Assembly: GCF_000152985.1 (NCBI RefSeq) | Contig: NZ_CH672395.1 | Location: 4,003,823-4,067,822 of the forward strand | Source of the DNA: Leeuwenhoekiella blandensis MED217 | GTDB lineage: Bacteria; Bacteroidota; Bacteroidia; Flavobacteriales; Flavobacteriaceae | DNA length: 64,000 bases | Direction: 5' to 3' | Shown here: positions 7,744 through 17,012 of the stretch, piece by piece | How the letters are laid out: each line of letters begins with the position of its first letter | Numbering within the stretch: the stretch's first letter is position 1 | The notes under the pieces: generated by a model | What the model saw: only the letters and a program-made list of their open reading frames with translations | What the model was told of the DNA's origin: nothing | Databases searched by the model: none | Program-made: the position numbers and the translations under genes

Positions 7744-9060
7744 TTAGCTACCGGTAATCCAGCGGTAAATGTCATTTCCGTTAGCGTATAATACTAAGGC
7801 AATTAGCAAGAAGAACCCTATCATCTGTGCATACTCTAGAAATTTATCGCTCGGCTTTCTTCCGGTGATAATCTCATACAATAAGAACATCACGTGCCCA
7901 CCATCTAAAGCAGGAATTGGTAGAATATTCATAAACGCGAGTATGATCGAAATAAAAGCCGTGGTTTCCCAAAATGATAACCAGTTCCAGGTATCTGGAA
8001 ACAATCCCGCGATCGCACCAAAACCACCTACTTGAGACGCACCCTTTTTAGTAAACACATATTTAAACTGTGCCACGTAGTCGTGCAACTTCCAATACCC
8101 GTGATTGATTCCCTTAGCAATACTTTCTCCAAAAGAATATTTAACCACTTTTGATTTGTAATTGGCTTTAGGATACACCCCAAAATTTCCGTCATCATCT
8201 AAGGTTACGGTAGTGTTTGCCAGTTGCCCATCACGAGAATAGGTCACGGCATACTCGGTAACGCCCTCTTCTTTACGCGCTTTAAAATCGGTCCAGGAAA
8301 CGATCGATTTATCATTGATTTGCGTAAGTACGTCTCCTTTTTTTAGTCCGGCTTTTGCGGCAGCAGATTCTGCAACCACACTATCCAACACCGGTTTAAT
8401 AAGTGGCGCCAGGGCATCGGTCTCTCCAGACTGAAACATTTTGGTCCCGATATCTTCCGGAATAGTGATCGTTTCTTCGCTTCCGTCAGTGTGCGCTACA
8501 GTAATTGTATTCACATCGCGCAACATCATATCGCGATTGATCGCCAGATTATTTTCGTAAGGCGCTCCATTAACCGCCAGAATCTGATCTCCGTCTCTAA
8601 AACCGTATTCTTTAAATCCTTCAGAAACCTCAATTCCGTCAGGCATTTGCTCAGGCCCTACCACCGGATTACCGTAATAGGCAATGATCATTATGTAGAT
8701 AAAAAAACCAAGAATGATATTTACGGTTACCCCACCAATCATCACAATAAGACGCTGCCAGGCCGGTTTTGAGCGGAATTCCCACTCCTTAGGCTCTTGT
8801 GCCATCGCTTCCTTATCCATACTCTCATCGATCATCCCGGCGATCTTCACATAACCTCCAAGCGGAAGCCAACCTATCCCATAAACGGTCTCGCCTATTT
8901 TCTTTTTGAAAAGCGAAAACTTAACATCAAAAAAGAGGAAGAATTTTTCTACGCGTATTTTAAAAAGACGGGCAGGAATAAAATGCCCAAACTCGTGAAG
9001 TACTATTAATAGTGAAAGGCTCAAAAACAACTGAGCTCCTTTTACAAAAAATGGATCCAT
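7744..9060 (-). CDS. rseP: RIP metalloprotease RseP (site-2 protease)
   Basis: An inner-membrane zinc protease that cuts within transmembrane segments, for example of anti-sigma factors. The zinc motif HEFGH is at residues 22-26 in the first helix and the partner motif PALDGGHV is near residue 387 in a late helix. Between them lie PDZ-like regions (around EVSEGFKEYGFRDGDQILAVNG and ESAAAKAGLKKGDVLTQIND). The 438-residue length is normal for the family. The substrate is not indicated by the neighbours; no anti-sigma factor gene is nearby. It is monocistronic and divergent from the SCO gene. Confidence 0.94.
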   Translation of the reverse strand: MDPFFVKGAQLFLSLSLLIVLHEFGHFIPARLFKIRVEKFFLFFDVKFSLFKKKIGETVYGIGWLPLGGYVKIAGMIDESMDKEAMAQEPKEWEFRSKPAWQRLIVMIGGVTVNIILGFFIYIMIIAYYGNPVVGPEQMPDGIEVSEGFKEYGFRDGDQILAVNGAPYENNLAINRDMMLRDVNTITVAHTDGSEETITIPEDIGTKMFQSGETDALAPLIKPVLDSVVAESAAAKAGLKKGDVLTQINDKSIVSWTDFKARKEEGVTEYAVTYSRDGQLANTTVTLDDDGNFGVYPKANYKSKVVKYSFGESIAKGINHGYWKLHDYVAQFKYVFTKKGASQVGGFGAIAGLFPDTWNWLSFWETTAFISIILAFMNILPIPALDGGHVMFLLYEIITGRKPSDKFLEYAQMIGFFLLIALVLYANGNDIYRWITGS

Positions 9061-9197
9061 AAAAAATTTATCTAACTAGTGGCAACTAACCACCGCCTTA
9101 TTAGTAGCAAAAACAACTTTCAACAGGAGCTTATCATCAGTAATTCTACCTAAGGGTAGTTTAACTTATGATGATCGCACCACGATTAAAAAGTGCA

Positions 9198-9227
9198 CAA
9201 AAGTAACCTTTTACTTCCGCATTCAAA
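9198..9227 (-). promoter_or_regulatory. Bacteroidota-type promoter for rseP
   Basis: On the minus strand, TTTG (9227-9224), 18 nt, then TACTTTTG (9205-9198). The predicted transcript start near 9191 leaves a leader of about 130 nt before the rseP ATG. Confidence 0.6.
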
Positions 9228-9278
9228 ACTTTGCGTCACACCGCTTTGGTTAAATCGCAAAGATTAAAGGCTTCCGGC

Positions 9279-9309
9279 TTTGTTACCGAGGTTTCAGACC
9301 GTAATTTTG
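9279..9309 (+). promoter_or_regulatory. Bacteroidota-type promoter for the SCO gene
   Basis: TTTG (9279-9282), exactly 19 nt, then TAATTTTG (9302-9309): a full match to the family consensus. The start codon is 20 nt downstream of the -7 box. Confidence 0.75.
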
Positions 9310-9328
9310 CAGTCATAAAACACGCGTT

Positions 9329-10009
9329 ATGCTTCAGTTTTTTGCTAAATACAAAAAGTTTGCCATCGTGATGGCGATTCTTTCCGCAGTTATACTTTAC
9401 ACCTTTTACACCTTAATGCAACCGGCGCCCAGTCTTCCGATCTATCAACCAACTATGGTAGATAATACGCTTGTAGACAGCACGGTTCAGTTTGTAAAAA
9501 AATACCATAAAATAGCCGATTTTGAATTGGTAAATCAAAATGGAGAAACCATCACTCAGGATGATTATCCCGGGATTTATGTAGCCGATTTTTTCTTTAC
9601 CACCTGCCAGACCATTTGCCCGATTATGACCGAGCATATGGTTCAAATTCAGGAAAAGTTGAAAGATGATCCTTCGGTTAAATTGCTCTCGCATACGGTG
9701 ATCCCTGCAACCGACACTGTTGCTCAGCTTAAACGTTATGCTTTAGAAAAGGGCGTGAATGACTCCAAATGGAATCTTGTAACCGGTCCTAAAAAAGAGA
9801 TTTATGACCTTGCCAGAAAGAGCTACCTCGCTGTAAAAACTCAGGGCGATGGCGGTAAATATGATATGATTCATACCGAAAATTTTATGCTCATCGATTC
9901 TAAAAAACGCATTCGCGGCTATTATGACGGTACCAATCCTGAAGCTATTGAAGATCTTTTAGAAGATATTGCTATTCTAAAAGCGATTGAAGGTGACGAA
10001 AACTCTTAA
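9329..10009 (+). CDS. SCO1/SenC family copper chaperone
   Basis: A membrane-anchored thioredoxin-fold protein that delivers copper to the CuA site of cytochrome c oxidase. One N-terminal TM helix (about 12-30) precedes the thioredoxin domain. The copper ligands are visible: Cys93 and Cys97 in TTCQTICP and His182 in MIHTENFML. The 226-residue length is usual. It lies upstream of the feo genes but has its own promoter, and a hairpin after the stop (10004-10023, CTTAAACC/GGTTTTAAG) separates it from feoA. Confidence 0.92.
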   Translation: MLQFFAKYKKFAIVMAILSAVILYTFYTLMQPAPSLPIYQPTMVDNTLVDSTVQFVKKYHKIADFELVNQNGETITQDDYPGIYVADFFFTTCQTICPIMTEHMVQIQEKLKDDPSVKLLSHTVIPATDTVAQLKRYALEKGVNDSKWNLVTGPKKEIYDLARKSYLAVKTQGDGGKYDMIHTENFMLIDSKKRIRGYYDGTNPEAIEDLLEDIAILKAIEGDENS

Positions 10010-10067
10010 ACCTTCGGTTTTAAGGCAGTTTGTAGCTAAAATCTTTTCGCATCTGTTGGTTTTCGTT

Positions 10068-10075
10068 TACTTTTG
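10068..10075 (+). promoter_or_regulatory. -7 element (TACTTTTG) of the feo operon
   Basis: TACTTTTG matches TAnnTTTG. No -33 TTG is found 17-23 nt upstream, so the promoter may be weak or activator-dependent. A start near 10082 would rule out the upstream TTG (10078) as the feoA start. Confidence 0.45.
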
Positions 10076-10101
10076 CCTTGTTTAAATTCAATCTAAATAA
10101 A

Positions 10102-10338
10102 TTGACTACTTCCTTAGATCTTTTGAAGCGCGGCGAGAAAGCCATTATTGTAGAGTTTACCTTAAACATGGTTCCTCTAAAGCTTTTAGAAATGGGTTGC
10201 CTTCCCGGCAACGAAGTAGAACTGGTACAAATCGCGCCTTTTAAAGACCCGATGTACCTCAATATTAACGGCAGCCATCTTGCCATACGTAAAGAGACTG
10301 CGAGTCATATCACTGTAGAAAAGCTCACTCATGAGTAA
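10102..10338 (+). CDS. feoA: FeoA-domain ferrous iron transport accessory protein
   Basis: A cytoplasmic SH3-like FeoA protein that works with FeoB. The core KAIIVEFTLNMVPLKLLEMG, then CLPGNEVELVQIAPFKDP and YLNINGSHLAIRKETASHI, is typical. I start it at TTG 10102 (about 78 residues) rather than TTG 10078, because the extra N-terminal residues would overlap the predicted transcript start. Neither start is an ATG. It overlaps feoB by 8 bp, so the two are translationally coupled. Confidence 0.88.
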   Translation: MTTSLDLLKRGEKAIIVEFTLNMVPLKLLEMGCLPGNEVELVQIAPFKDPMYLNINGSHLAIRKETASHITVEKLTHE

Positions 10339-12433
10339 ACAGCTCAATGTAGCCCTTATAGGAAATCCTAACACCGGTAAAACTTCGGTTTTTAACCAGT
10401 TGACCGGTCTTAAACAACAGGTAGGAAACTACCCGGGAATTACTGTTGAAAAGAAAGAAGGTATTTGCAAACTGCCACGCGGAGTTAAAGCGCACATTCT
10501 TGACCTTCCGGGAACCTACAGCCTTAATGCAAGTTCGCTTGACGAGAATGTGGTCATTGAACTGCTTCTCAATAAAAACGACAAAGACTATCCTGATGTT
10601 GCTGTTGTAGTTTCTGATGTAGAAAATCTTAAACGGAATCTACTCCTCTTTACCCAGATCAAAGATTTACACATCCCCACGATTCTGGTTATCAATATGG
10701 CCGATCGTATGGAGCGTAAAGCCATAAGTCTTGATATTGAAAAACTTGAGGAGCGCCTAGAAACCAAAATTGCGCTGGTAAGTTCGCGTAAGAATACCGG
10801 TTTTGATAAGCTGAAAGAACTCATTGGCAATTACAAAAATCTTTCTGTAGAACCTTGTGTAAACGCTTCGGTGATCGCTCCGGAATATTTTGACCGTTTG
10901 CGCAAAGCTTTCCCAAAGCAAGATTTGTATAAACTGTGGTTGGTGATCACCCAAGATGTGAATTTTGGTAAACTCGACAGAAATGAGATGCAAAGCATCA
11001 GCACATTTCAAACCGAAAGTAAATCAAATCTTAAGCGGCTTCAGCAAAAAGAAACCATCGTACGCTATCAATTTATCAACGGTGTTTTAAAAGAAACCTT
11101 AAGCATAGATCATCTGGCGGCCAAAGATTTACGCAGCCGCTTAGATCGTGTGCTTACGCATAAGGTGTGGGGTTACCTCATTTTCTTTGCCATCTTACTC
11201 CTTATTTTTCAGGCGATTTACGACTGGTCTTCTTATCCTATGGATTTGATCGATGAAGGTTTTGCCGCGATGGGTGAATGGGTGCGCAACACGATGCCTC
11301 CAGGTGCTTTTACCAATTTGATCTCTGAAGGAATCATCCCGGGTCTTGGCGGTATTGTGATCTTTATTCCGCAGATTGCCTTTTTATTTTTATTCATTTC
11401 GTTACTCGAAGAAAGCGGTTATATGAGTCGTGTGGTCTTTTTGATGGACCGTATTATGCGTCGTTTTGGTCTTAGCGGAAAAAGCGTTGTGCCTCTCGTT
11501 TCGGGAACTGCCTGCGCCATTCCTGCGATTATGGCCACCCGAAATATTGAGAACTGGAAAGAACGTCTTATCACGATTTTGGTTACGCCATTTACGACCT
11601 GTAGCGCGCGTTTACCGGTATATCTTATTATCATTTCGCTTGTGATCCCTGACGAGCGTGTGTTGTACATCTTCAATCTGCAAAGTTTAGTGTTGATGCT
11701 CTTGTACCTCATCGGTTTTGGAACTGCCATTCTTTCGGCTTGGATTTTAGACCGAATTTTAAAAATAAAGAGCCGTACTTTTTTTGTTATTGAAATGCCC
11801 AATTATAAGTTGCCGTTATTCAAAAACGTAGCCTATAATGTCATCGAAAAAACAAAATCATTTGTCGTTGGTGCCGGAAAAATAATTCTAGCGATCTCTA
11901 TCGTACTGTGGGTTTTAGCCTCTAACGGGCCGGGCGACGCTTTTTCTAATGCTGAAGAAAACAGCATCGCGCGAATGGAAGCCGGCGAGTTTCCTGAAAG
12001 CGAACTAGACAAACATATTGCTTCAGAAAAGCTCGAGTATAGTTACATAGGTTATATGGGTAAAGCCATCGAGCCGGTTGTGCAACCTTTAGGTTACGAC
12101 TGGAAGATTGGTATAGCTATTGTGAGTTCTTTTGCGGCACGTGAGGTATTTGTGGGAACGCTCGCAACCATTTACAGTGTGGGAAGCGATGAAGAGGAAA
12201 CCATTAAAAACCGAATGGCAGGTGAGGTCAATCCTATTCTTGGCGGACCTTTATTCAATCTTGCCAGCGGGATTTCCCTGCTGCTGTTTTATGCCTTTGC
12301 CATGCAGTGTATGAGTACACTCGCGATTGTTAAACGCGAAACCAACACCTGGAAGTGGCCGATACTACAACTTGTAGTTATGAGTGGTTTTGCTTACGTT
12401 GTAGCACTAGTTGCTTATCAACTTATAATTTAA
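10331..12433 (+). CDS. feoB: ferrous iron transporter FeoB
   Basis: The inner-membrane Fe(II) transporter with an N-terminal G domain. G1 is GNPNTGKTS (11-19), G3 is DLPG (58-61) and G4 is NMAD (122-125). The membrane part from about residue 275 holds the two Gate motifs (IPQIAFLFLFISLLEESGYM; VVPLVSGTACAIPAIMATR, with the conserved Cys) and FAAREVFVGTL. At 700 residues it is full length. The operon is feoA-feoB followed by a FeoB-associated Cys-rich peptide gene. Confidence 0.96.
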   Translation: MSKQLNVALIGNPNTGKTSVFNQLTGLKQQVGNYPGITVEKKEGICKLPRGVKAHILDLPGTYSLNASSLDENVVIELLLNKNDKDYPDVAVVVSDVENLKRNLLLFTQIKDLHIPTILVINMADRMERKAISLDIEKLEERLETKIALVSSRKNTGFDKLKELIGNYKNLSVEPCVNASVIAPEYFDRLRKAFPKQDLYKLWLVITQDVNFGKLDRNEMQSISTFQTESKSNLKRLQQKETIVRYQFINGVLKETLSIDHLAAKDLRSRLDRVLTHKVWGYLIFFAILLLIFQAIYDWSSYPMDLIDEGFAAMGEWVRNTMPPGAFTNLISEGIIPGLGGIVIFIPQIAFLFLFISLLEESGYMSRVVFLMDRIMRRFGLSGKSVVPLVSGTACAIPAIMATRNIENWKERLITILVTPFTTCSARLPVYLIIISLVIPDERVLYIFNLQSLVLMLLYLIGFGTAILSAWILDRILKIKSRTFFVIEMPNYKLPLFKNVAYNVIEKTKSFVVGAGKIILAISIVLWVLASNGPGDAFSNAEENSIARMEAGEFPESELDKHIASEKLEYSYIGYMGKAIEPVVQPLGYDWKIGIAIVSSFAAREVFVGTLATIYSVGSDEEETIKNRMAGEVNPILGGPLFNLASGISLLLFYAFAMQCMSTLAIVKRETNTWKWPILQLVVMSGFAYVVALVAYQLII

Positions 12434-12438
12434 AAGTT

Positions 12439-12579
12439 ATGATACAGAATATTTTAGTCGTATTGATCTTTCTTTTTGCCGTAGGATATCTGGTAACCAA
12501 ATACATCTGGAAGCCGGCCTTTCTAGGCGGAAAATCTAATGATAAATCCTGCGGAAGCGATAACTGCGGTTGTCATTAA
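12439..12579 (+). CDS. FeoB-associated Cys-rich membrane peptide (46 aa)
   Basis: A 46-residue protein starting at ATG 12439, 5 bp after the feoB stop. A longer reading back into feoB is an artefact of the open frame. It has one TM helix (MIQNILVVLIFLFAVGYLV) and a C-terminal tail with three cysteines (DKSCGSDNCGCH). This is the PF12669 type of FeoB partner, in the place where many bacteria keep FeoC. The cysteines may bind iron (inference). Confidence 0.85.
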   Translation: MIQNILVVLIFLFAVGYLVTKYIWKPAFLGGKSNDKSCGSDNCGCH

Positions 12580-12580
12580 G

Positions 12581-13012
12581 TTAAAAAAGACTCCAAACCA
12601 CATTAAGCACATAATCTTCCTGCTTGATTTTTGGCTGAGATACGTCGGGATAAGGTGAAACAGAATGCCCCATCAATTCTTGAGCTGAAGAATTAAAAAG
12701 CGTTTTTGCCGGACTGTTCAAATTCACTTTTCGGGTTTCAATAGGTTTTCCATCTTTAAAGATCGAAGCTTCTACCACTACTTCGCCTGCCCAAACACAG
12801 GTTGTATTTTTTGGGCACCGTGAGTCGATCACTTTTGTAAGTTCGATTTCAACATCACCAAAAGTAACCCGTTCCCCAAACGGAACTTTCACTACTATTT
12901 GCGGTACTTTAACCGGTTCTTCAGCAAAAATGCTGTCTTGTTTTTTGATGCTAATTTGGGCAGAGACGGTAAAGCTTATGAGGCTGATTAAAATAAATAC
13001 GACGGTTTTCAT
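12581..13012 (-). CDS. secreted protein of unknown function with DSRCP...CVWAGE motif
   Basis: 143 residues with a signal peptide (cleavage after SFTVSA) and a compact domain. Its most striking part is DSRCPKNTTCVWAGEVVVE, a two-Cys motif that recurs in small Bacteroidota exported proteins of unknown function. The cysteines could form a disulfide in the periplasm. It is convergent with the feo operon (1 bp between the coding ends) and upstream of, but oriented with, the ZIP/DtxR pair. A metal-related role is possible but rests on position only. Confidence 0.6.
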   Translation of the reverse strand: MKTVVFILISLISFTVSAQISIKKQDSIFAEEPVKVPQIVVKVPFGERVTFGDVEIELTKVIDSRCPKNTTCVWAGEVVVEASIFKDGKPIETRKVNLNSPAKTLFNSSAQELMGHSVSPYPDVSQPKIKQEDYVLNVVWSLF

Positions 13013-13060
13013 AAATAATGCGTTTACTATAAAGACGTATTTATTTCAATCTGTTGCAAA

Positions 13061-13882
13061 TTATCCTAACCCTACATCAAGCGTCATCATCAAGATAAAG
13101 CCACCTATGAAGCCCATCGTTGCAATATCGGTATGATTTCCTTGTTGGGTTTCGGGAACTACTTCTTCGACCACTACAAAGATCATCGCCCCTGCTGCAA
13201 AAGCAAGCGCATAAGGTAAAATAGGCTGAAACGTCATCACCGCATAGGCGCCTACGACCGCTGCAATAGGCTCTACAATTGCCGAAAGCTGCCCATAATT
13301 AAAACTTTTCCACCTGCTGAATCCTTGTCGGCGTAAGGGCATCGCCACCGCAAAACCTTCGGGAAAATTTTGTAAACCTATACCTATTGCCAGAGCCACG
13401 GCACCTCCAATAGTTGCGCCGTCAAATCCTGCCGCCACACCTCCAAACAAAACACCCACAGCTAAACCTTCTGGGATGTTATGCAGCGTGATCGCCAGCG
13501 TAAGCAGTACCGATTTGTGCCAAGGACTCCTAATTCCTTCCTTATCTTCCTCTTTAAAATTGACATGTAAATGCGGCAAAACCTTGTCAAGACCAAATAA
13601 AAATGCAGCTCCTAAAGCAAAGCCCACCGCTGCAGGAATCACTTTAACAAACCCATCACCCGGACTCATTTCAATACCGGGCGCAAGCAAACTCCAGAAA
13701 CTTGCCGCGACCATCACACCGCCGGCAAATCCCAACATAGCATCAAATAATGCCCTGTTCATTCCTTTAAAAAAGAACACGAGCGCAGCTCCTAAAGCAG
13801 TCACACCCCAGGTAAAGAGTGTCGCGTAAAACGCTCCTAAAACCGGGTCCAAAGTTTCAAAATAGTTGATTATATCATTCAT
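13061..13882 (-). CDS. ZIP-family metal transporter (ZupT-like)
   Basis: 273 residues and about eight hydrophobic helices. The two metal-site motifs of ZIP proteins are intact: TLHNIPEGLAVGVLFGG in TM4 and GLQNFPEGFAVAMPL in TM5. A His/acidic loop (HLHVNFKEEDKEG) lies between TM3 and TM4. ZIP proteins import divalent cations such as Zn, Fe or Mn. The gene follows the DtxR-type regulator by 35 bp on the same strand, so the regulator and the transporter are probably one operon. Confidence 0.9.
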   Translation of the reverse strand: MNDIINYFETLDPVLGAFYATLFTWGVTALGAALVFFFKGMNRALFDAMLGFAGGVMVAASFWSLLAPGIEMSPGDGFVKVIPAAVGFALGAAFLFGLDKVLPHLHVNFKEEDKEGIRSPWHKSVLLTLAITLHNIPEGLAVGVLFGGVAAGFDGATIGGAVALAIGIGLQNFPEGFAVAMPLRRQGFSRWKSFNYGQLSAIVEPIAAVVGAYAVMTFQPILPYALAFAAGAMIFVVVEEVVPETQQGNHTDIATMGFIGGFILMMTLDVGLG

Positions 13883-13917
13883 AGGATTTACAATTCTAAA
13901 TAGTGAAGTTGGTTAAT

Positions 13918-14568
13918 TTAAATGCGCACATAAATATGTTCTGTAGCGATTTGGGAAAGTAAGAGTTCGCGATCATCTATGCGCACGGTCATACTTTTAT
14001 CAAACTCTTGAATGTTAACGATCTCAAGAACACTGCCCAGACGTATATTTTGCTGATCTAAAAACTGAAGAAACGAGGAGGAAGTATCGTTTACGCCAAT
14101 ACACGTACCTGTATCCCCCGGTTGCAATTGCGACACGCGTTTCTTCTCTAGCTTTGCAATGTTACCTGCTTCATCAGGAATGGGATCTCCGTGCGGGTCG
14201 TGCTTGGGATAACCTAAAAATTTATCCAATTCCCGAATCAGTTTATCCGATTTGATATGCTCCAACTGCTCGGCGACATCGTGAATCTCGTCCCAACTGA
14301 AATCGAGTTTATTAGCCAAAAAAGTTTCCCACAAACGATGTTTACGAATCACTTTTAATGCGGAAACCGCTCCGGAATCTTTTAAAATAACACCTTGATA
14401 CGGCTGATAATGTACTAACCCCTTCTCATCCAGCTTTTTGATCATTTCAGTTGCTGAAGCCGGTTTTGTGTCAAGATACTTCGACAACACATTAGTACTC
14501 ACTCCTTTAGGATGCTCTTTTTGTAACGTATATATCGATTTTAAATAGTTTTCTTCAGAAAAAGTCAT
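13918..14568 (-). CDS. DtxR/MntR-family metal-dependent repressor
   Basis: 216 residues in three parts: a winged helix (about 1-65; KGVSTNVLSKYLDTKPASATEMIKKLDEKGLV), a dimer and metal domain (66-140) with the ligand-type motif WDEIHDVAEQLEHI, and a C-terminal SH3/FeoA-like domain (about 150-216). Members bind operators when loaded with Fe(II) or Mn(II). It is divergent from a TonB receptor across a 90-bp gap containing a DtxR-box-like palindrome. It is upstream of, and co-directional with, the ZIP gene. Whether it senses Fe or Mn cannot be decided here. Confidence 0.93.
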   Translation of the reverse strand: MTFSEENYLKSIYTLQKEHPKGVSTNVLSKYLDTKPASATEMIKKLDEKGLVHYQPYQGVILKDSGAVSALKVIRKHRLWETFLANKLDFSWDEIHDVAEQLEHIKSDKLIRELDKFLGYPKHDPHGDPIPDEAGNIAKLEKKRVSQLQPGDTGTCIGVNDTSSSFLQFLDQQNIRLGSVLEIVNIQEFDKSMTVRIDDRELLLSQIATEHIYVRI

Positions 14569-14619
14569 ACTGCTTTTTAATTATACCACAATAATACACC
14601 AAATTTATCAAATATATTT

Positions 14620-14635
14620 TTTAGGTTTGCCTAAA
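14620..14635. promoter_or_regulatory. DtxR/IdeR-type operator on the TonB receptor promoter
   Basis: TTTAGG-TTTG-CCTAAA is a 6-bp-arm inverted repeat very close to the classical DtxR/IdeR half-site TTAGG. It contains TAGGTTTG (14622-14629), a perfect Bacteroidota -7 element for the receptor gene. Repressor binding would therefore block the promoter directly. The palindrome is seen; the regulator assignment is inferred from the divergent DtxR-family gene. Confidence 0.75.
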
Positions 14636-14657
14636 CTTTAATTTTTAAAAACCTTAA

Positions 14658-17012
14658 ATGTCTGTTAAGTACGTATTTATTTTGCTTCTTTGTCCTTTCT
14701 TCTTAAAAGCACAAGAACACGTGATGCTTTCAGGAAGCGTTTCAGACGGAACCAATCCCATTCCGTTTGCAACTATTCTCGTAAGCGGAACTACAACGGG
14801 TGCTTCTGCAAATGAAGACGGAAACTTTCAGCTGCAACTACAGCAGGAACCAGTGACTTTGATCGTTCAGGCAGTAGGTTTTAAAACCCAACGCCAAACG
14901 GTCACGCCTTCGGCTTATAAAAATTCAGTTTTAAAGATCACGCTTCAGGAAGATCTTTTAGGTCTGGAAGAAGTTGTGGTGAGCGCTACGCGTAATCGCA
15001 TCAGTAAAAAAGAAGCTCCGGTTATTGTTAAAGTGCTTAGCCCTAAACTTTTTAAAGCCACACAGTCGATCTCGCTTGCCGATGGCTTGAATTACCAACC
15101 CGGCGTTCGGGTAGAAACCAACTGCCAAAATTGTGGCTTTACACAAGTGCGCCTTAACGGTCTTGAAGGGCAATACACGCAGATTTTGGTCAACAGCAGA
15201 CCGGTGTTTAGCGCACTCAACGGCGTTTACGGTCTCGAGCAAATTCCCGTAAGTATCATAGATCGTGTAGAAGTAGTGCGCAGTGGCGGCTCGGCGCTTT
15301 TTGGCTCCAATGCAATAGCAGGAACCGTAAATATCATTACTAAAGAACCGGTCAACAACAGCTGGGAAGTGAACAGCAATCTGGCACTCATCGATGGAAA
15401 AACGGCAGACCGTAGCCTTAATCTCAACACCTCGATCGTAAGTGAAGATCTTACCACCGGTGTTACCCTTTTTGGAATGTACCGCGATCGTAACACCTAT
15501 GACGCGAATGGTGATGGTTTTAGCGAAATCACCAAACTCACCAATCATTCTTTTGGTACAAAAGCCTTTTACCGCCCTAACGATAACAGCAAAATAGGTT
15601 TAGACCTTACTGCTATCAAAGAATACCGTCGCGGTGGTGACCGCGTAGATCTCGCACCTCAATTCACAGACATTACCGAAGAACTCGATCATAACACCTT
15701 CTTTGCCGGGGCAGATTATGAATTATACAATGACGAGCGTACCATTAATTTTACAGCCTATGCTTCTATACAACATACTGATCGCGCCAGCTATTACGGC
15801 GGTTTGGGAGGCGGAAGAACAGCAGCAGATTCTGTCGCCGCCAACAATGCCTTCGGAAACACCAAAGATCTCGCGTTGGTTTCAGGAGCAAAATTCAGTT
15901 ATACATTTGCTAACGATGATGTTTTAACCAGCGGACTGGAATACCAATTGAATGATACCGAAGATGCCATTCCCGGTTATAATCGCATTGTTGATCAGCG
16001 TGTGAACAGTGTCGGACTTTACAGTCAGTACGAGTGGAAACCTATTGAAGCGTTCACGACCTTACTTGGGGCAAGGCTCGATCATATTTCGGTAGATGGC
16101 TTTTATAGCATTCAAGATATCGAGCGCCGTTCTCAAGTTTCAGAGACCGTTTTGAGTCCGCGCATTACGCTGCTTTTTGACATTACAGAGGATTTACAAT
16201 TTAGAGGAGGCTATGCACGCGGATTTCGAGCGCCGCAAGCATTTAACGAAGACTTACACATCAGTTCTGTGGGTGGCGAGCAGCGCTTTGCGATTCTGAG
16301 CGATGACCTGGAAAGTGAGTTTTCTAATGCGTACACCGCCTCGTTAAATTTCACTAAAGACTTCAATAAAACACAAACCGCACTATTACTCGAAGGCTTT
16401 TATACCACCTTGCAAAACCCGTTCACTTTGGTAAGCACCGGGGCTTCACTACCCAACGGTGCCATTCTTGATGAATCCCGTAACGGAAGCGGTGCCTATG
16501 TCGCCGGCACTAATATTGAACTTACCGTCTCCCCCAGTCAAGACTTGTATTTTCAAGCCGGAATGACCTTCCAAAAATCAATTTATAAAGAAGGTCAGGT
16601 GCTTTTTGAAAGCGACGGAACTGTTCCCGGAGAAAGCGATGTTATCATTTCAGAATTTACCCGCTCCCCCAATCTTTACGGCTTTTTAAATGCCAACTGG
16701 GTAATGAGTGAAGCCTTTAAACTGGATCTCACTGCGAGTTATACCGGCAGTATGATCGCACCGCACATCATAAGTGATAGCGGTTTTATGCTCCTTGAAA
16801 AAACACCCGATTTTATTGATGTCACTCCCAAACTCACCTATCATCTTGACGTGAAAGATACGTTTCACGTAGAGTTGAGCACGGGCGTTCAAAATGTGTT
16901 TAACAGCTATCAAAACGATTTTGATCAAGGACCGCTTAGAGATTCAGATTACATCTATGGTCCTAATCGTCCGCGTACCTTTTTCTTCGGAATACGCTTC
17001 GGCGACTTCTAA
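14658..17012 (+). CDS. TonB-dependent outer-membrane receptor, probably for a metal or metal chelate
   Basis: 784 residues. Signal peptide (1-19, ending KAQ), then a CarbopepD_reg-like beta domain (about 22-110), a plug domain (about 115-235; DGLNYQPGVRVE, VRLNGLEGQYTQILVNSRPV, IPVSIIDRVEVVRSGGSALFGSNAIAGTVNIIT) and a 22-strand-type barrel ending in the aromatic terminus FGIRFGDF. The plug has a Cys pair, NCQNCGF. Transport is powered by TonB-ExbBD encoded elsewhere. The DtxR-type box on its promoter suggests metal repression. The ligand is unknown. The thioredoxin gene downstream is probably co-transcribed. Confidence 0.92.
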   Translation: MSVKYVFILLLCPFFLKAQEHVMLSGSVSDGTNPIPFATILVSGTTTGASANEDGNFQLQLQQEPVTLIVQAVGFKTQRQTVTPSAYKNSVLKITLQEDLLGLEEVVVSATRNRISKKEAPVIVKVLSPKLFKATQSISLADGLNYQPGVRVETNCQNCGFTQVRLNGLEGQYTQILVNSRPVFSALNGVYGLEQIPVSIIDRVEVVRSGGSALFGSNAIAGTVNIITKEPVNNSWEVNSNLALIDGKTADRSLNLNTSIVSEDLTTGVTLFGMYRDRNTYDANGDGFSEITKLTNHSFGTKAFYRPNDNSKIGLDLTAIKEYRRGGDRVDLAPQFTDITEELDHNTFFAGADYELYNDERTINFTAYASIQHTDRASYYGGLGGGRTAADSVAANNAFGNTKDLALVSGAKFSYTFANDDVLTSGLEYQLNDTEDAIPGYNRIVDQRVNSVGLYSQYEWKPIEAFTTLLGARLDHISVDGFYSIQDIERRSQVSETVLSPRITLLFDITEDLQFRGGYARGFRAPQAFNEDLHISSVGGEQRFAILSDDLESEFSNAYTASLNFTKDFNKTQTALLLEGFYTTLQNPFTLVSTGASLPNGAILDESRNGSGAYVAGTNIELTVSPSQDLYFQAGMTFQKSIYKEGQVLFESDGTVPGESDVIISEFTRSPNLYGFLNANWVMSEAFKLDLTASYTGSMIAPHIISDSGFMLLEKTPDFIDVTPKLTYHLDVKDTFHVELSTGVQNVFNSYQNDFDQGPLRDSDYIYGPNRPRTFFFGIRFGDF

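Noticed and set aside
10010-10060. DtxR-type box upstream of feoA
   Set aside because: Only a vague TTTTAAGGC...GCTAAAA resemblance; it does not match the clean palindrome at 14620-14635.
10078-10101. Upstream TTG start for feoA
   Set aside because: It would lie at or before the transcript start predicted from the TACTTTTG box at 10068-10075, and it adds residues that the FeoA family lacks.
14958-15548. 196-codon frame antisense to the TonB receptor
   Set aside because: Mirror of the conserved plug region; no start context, no family.
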